Of a stretch of DNA of 64,000 nt, positions 61,903-64,000 are shown in pieces; positions within the stretch are counted from its first letter, which is position 1; every line of letters begins with the position of its first letter. The notes under the pieces are model-generated. The model was not told the origin of the DNA. It saw only the letters and a program-made list of their open reading frames with translations, and made no database searches. This DNA comes from Ophiosphaerella korrae (taxonomy: Eukaryota > Ascomycota > Dothideomycetes > Pleosporales > Phaeosphaeriaceae), in NCBI GenBank assembly GCA_028456385.1, contig JALNQF010000227.1, positions 1 through 64,000 of the forward strand, read 5' to 3'. The translations under genes were made by a program, and so were the position numbers.

Positions 61903-62033
61903 ACCTATTCCTATACCTATTCCTATACTTATTCCTATACCTATTCCTATACCTATTCCTATATCTATTCTTATACCTATCTATTCCTATATCTATTCTT
62001 ATACCTATCTATTCCTATATCTATTCCTATACC
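61903..62033. repeat. 12-bp tandem array CTATTCCTATAC in G
   Basis: About ten to eleven imperfect copies of CTATTCCTATAC and variants (CTATATCTATTC, CTTATACCTATC). It lies just inside the G 5' LTR. If translated on the minus strand before mutation it could have given a short Gln-rich repeat, but a non-coding leader array is equally possible. Confidence 0.85.
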
Positions 62034-62105
62034 TTACGTAATAGTGCGTAAGCTAGCGCTCTTAAGGCTAAGGTTATAAGTTTAAGTTTTATATTAGTTA
62101 CTATT

Positions 62106-62368
62106 TATTATAAGGTTATATACCTAATATAGATTTAGGGTCTAAGAGCTTATTAGTTTTAGAGATCTTAAACTTTATTAGCTAAACTAACTCTAAATAT
62201 TGTTTACCCTCCTATAGGTTATATCTTATAACCTAAGGGCCTATTAGCTACTCTCTTTTACTTCTCCTCTTTAATAGTTCGCCTCTTTATAAGCCCTTAG
62301 TACTTGTATTTCCTTAGTAACTACTTACTTTCCTTTTACTATTCCTTTCTTTATAATACTCTACTATA
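62106..62368 (-). repeat. Element G right LTR
   Basis: 263 bp; plus-strand start TATTATAAGG (TG to TA). Partner of 44394-44656 and, in element sense, the 5' LTR. Confidence 0.9.
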
Positions 62369-62399
62369 ATACTAATAGACTTATTAAACTCCTAGTAAA

Positions 62400-64000
62400 G
62401 ATAAAAAAAGAAAGAATAAAAGTATTAGTATATTTAAAGTTATTTACAAACCTAATTATACTTAAAGTAGTAGAATAAGTAAGACTCTAACTATAAGTAA
62501 AGAAGATACTATATCTAATCTATATTATAAATAGATAACTAATACTAAAATACCTAATAGTTAGTAATAAAGTAACTATAGAGATTATTATTTAAGGATA
62601 TAGTATAAAGATTACCTTAGACGTATTAGTTTTAGCTAATAAAAATGTTATACTAAGACTCTTATAGCTATAAGAGTTTAATCTTAGAGTTAATTAAAAA
62701 AACTAAAACCTCTTATTTAATAACTTTAAAGATATATATAGATCTAAGCCTATATATTAGTAGTATTTAATAGTAGATAAGAAAGTACTATATAAGATAG
62801 TAGCTTTAATAGTAACTTATTAAGAGAGAATAAGTACTTCTATAAGTACTAGTAAGGTGCTAAGCTAAGAAGTAAAAGTAGAAGAGTAACGTATAACTTC
62901 TAAGATCCTAGAATAGTATAAGAAGTTTAGCTACTTATTTATAGAAGAAATAGATATACTAGTATTACTTAAGTACTAACCCTAAGACTATATAATTAAG
63001 TTATAAGAAAGAAAAGAGCTACCTTTTAAGCTTATTTACTAATTAATAGAGAGTAAATTAGTAATACTTTAAGAAAAACTAAATAAAGACTTAAAGAAGA
63101 GATATATACAAGAATCTAAATTATTAATAGGATTTCTAATTCTTTTTATACCTAAGAAGAAAGAACTACTAAAGATATACGTAAACTACTAAAAGTTAAA
63201 TAATATTATAGTAAAAGACTAATACCTACTACTAAATATAGATAAGCTCTAAAATAAGCTAAGTAAAGTAAAGATTTTTATAAAGCTAGACCTAAAAGAT
63301 AGATACTATCTAATATAAATTAAGGTAAGTAAAGAGTAGAAAATAGCGTTCTAAATACGCTATAAATATTATAAGTATATAGTAATACTCTTTAGACTAA
63401 TAAATATTCTAGTATTATTCTAAAGACTAATTAACAATATATTATAAGAATACTTAGACAAGTTTATTATAGCCTACCTAGATAATATACTAATATATTC
63501 TAAAAAAGAAAGTAAGTATATAGAGTAAGTAATAATAGTACTATAGTACTTAGACTAATATAACCTATAACTAAAGCTAAAGAAATATAAATAGTATAAG
63601 ATAAAAGTAGAGTTTCTAAGATATATAATAGGTATTAACAAAGTTAAGATAAGCTAAGAAAAGATTAAAGTAGTAGAAGAATAGAAAGAACTTAAGATAG
63701 TTAAAGATATTTAATTATTCTTAAGATTTATTAACTTTAACTAATACTTTATAAAAAGATTTTCTAAGAAAGTACTACTACTTATAAAGCTTATAAAGAA
63801 AGATATAATATAGAAATAAAGAGTAGAGTAGAAATAAGTATATAAAAAACTTATATAAGTTTATATTATACTACTAGTTTTAAAATAATTTTATAGTAAT
63901 AAGACTCTAGTTATTAAAACTAATATATCTAATCTAGCTAATAGAGTAATAGTACTATAAAAGTATAAAAGGAAGTAGTATTTAATTATATACTATTTAG
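62400..64000 (+). pseudogene. Element H protease and reverse transcriptase (continues past window)
   Basis: Plus-strand pol remnant. A retropepsin-like region at about 62440-62740 reads 'TNLIILKVVE*VRL' and later 'ITLDVLVLANKNVILRLL', matching the family's 'FDV.....DIILGLPWL'; the catalytic DSG itself is not legible. RT follows: 'FIPKKKELLKIYVNY*KLNNIIVKD*YLL' near 63145-63230, 'FIKLDLKDRYY' near 63280, 'FRLIN' near 63390, and the catalytic YLDD reads YLDN at 63475-63486. Thumb and the beginning of RNase H ('VIKTNISN') run to the window end. Stops sit mainly at expected Gln and Trp codons. Confidence 0.85.

Larger units (their letters stand above)
44394..62368 (-). mobile_element. Element G: large gypsy element, about 11 kb, entered by F
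   Basis: Minus-strand element with 263-bp LTRs (44394-44656 and 62106-62368). After removing F (6,974 bp and one 5-bp duplication) it is about 11.0 kb, larger than the other gypsy elements here. In element sense: 5' LTR, gag with zinc knuckle, RT, RNase H, integrase, then about 3.2 kb without a recognised domain, 3' LTR. The five bases on its two sides (TATAG and ATACT) do not match, so the junction was rearranged or the LTR ends are misjudged by a few bases. Confidence 0.85.
42920..64000 (+). mobile_element. Element H: gypsy element entered by a solo LTR and by G (runs off the window)
   Basis: Plus-strand element of the same LTR family as B. The 5' LTR is 42920-43796 (with a solo LTR inside) and gag spans about 43850-44393. 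Then comes the G insertion to 62368, then protease, RT and the start of RNase H to the window end. The 3' LTR lies outside. It entered C+ RNase H at 42919; the five bases before it are AACTT. Gag and the downstream protease region do not join without loss: the segment that should hold the zinc knuckle is missing at the G boundaries. Confidence 0.85.

Noticed and set aside
61903..62033. Telomere-like repeat
   Set aside because: The 12-bp CTATTCCTATAC unit is not a telomeric TTAGGG type and sits inside element G.
1..64000. Possible new functional gene system in the window
   Set aside because: Every segment I could identify is a mobile-element relic with multiple stops. No conserved non-transposon domain and no open frame of credible length was found.
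1..64000. Bacterial, plastid or mitochondrial origin suggested by high A+T
   Set aside because: LTR retrotransposons with chromodomains, 5-bp duplications and CpA-specific loss with CpG kept point to a RIP-competent ascomycete nucleus.

Overview
The window is a block of nested, mutation-saturated transposable elements with no intact gene. It is very A+T-rich. CpA and its complement TpG are almost absent (none in the first 120 bases) while CpG persists, and every recognisable reading frame is broken by TAG/TAA, mostly where a Gln or Trp codon is expected. This is the signature of repeat-induced point mutation (RIP), so the source is most likely a filamentous ascomycete with AT-rich compartments or pericentromeric repeats. 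The species cannot be told from the sequence. The elements are Ty3/gypsy LTR retrotransposons (several with a chromodomain), one Tc1/mariner-like DNA transposon, a MITE-like element and two solo LTRs. Element letters below are mine.

Layout. The oldest layer is two copies of one gypsy family facing away from each other: C' (minus strand, in pieces at 8890-11023, 24901-26404 and from 35478) and C+ (plus strand, about 37707-42919). Between their 5' ends lies L, an eroded remnant of another gypsy element (about 36375-37706). Into C' went B (plus; only its 3' end is in the window, to 8889), the D/E1/E2 complex (11024-24900), a 384-bp MITE-like element (25392-25775), and I (minus, 26405-35477). B carries A (minus, 281-7287) inside its integrase. 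I carries the Tc1/mariner element J (28681-30802) and a 234-bp solo LTR (31028-31261). Into C+ went H (plus, from 42920 past the window end). H carries a 471-bp solo LTR inside its 5' LTR, and G (minus, 44394-62368) in gag. G carries F (minus, 53520-60493) in its own gag. The right side is therefore nested four deep: C+ > H > G > F.

A, D, E1, E2, F and L are one chromodomain gypsy superfamily with about 427-bp LTRs. Four insertions have exact 5-bp target-site duplications that I could read: A (GAAAG), F (CTAGA), I (CTTTA) and the two solo LTRs (ACCTT, TAAAC). J has a TA duplication. Damage is dominated by transitions rather than indels: E1 and F keep one gag-pol frame across about 3.5 kb. Reverse transcriptase YxDD motifs, gag zinc-knuckle cysteines and the protease Asp are mutated wherever I read them, so nothing here appears able to move by itself. 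I found no tRNA, rRNA, CRISPR array, host gene or new biological system. What is notable is the insertion stratigraphy, the orientation-linked residue of CpA, short insertions that escaped mutation, and several rearranged junctions.
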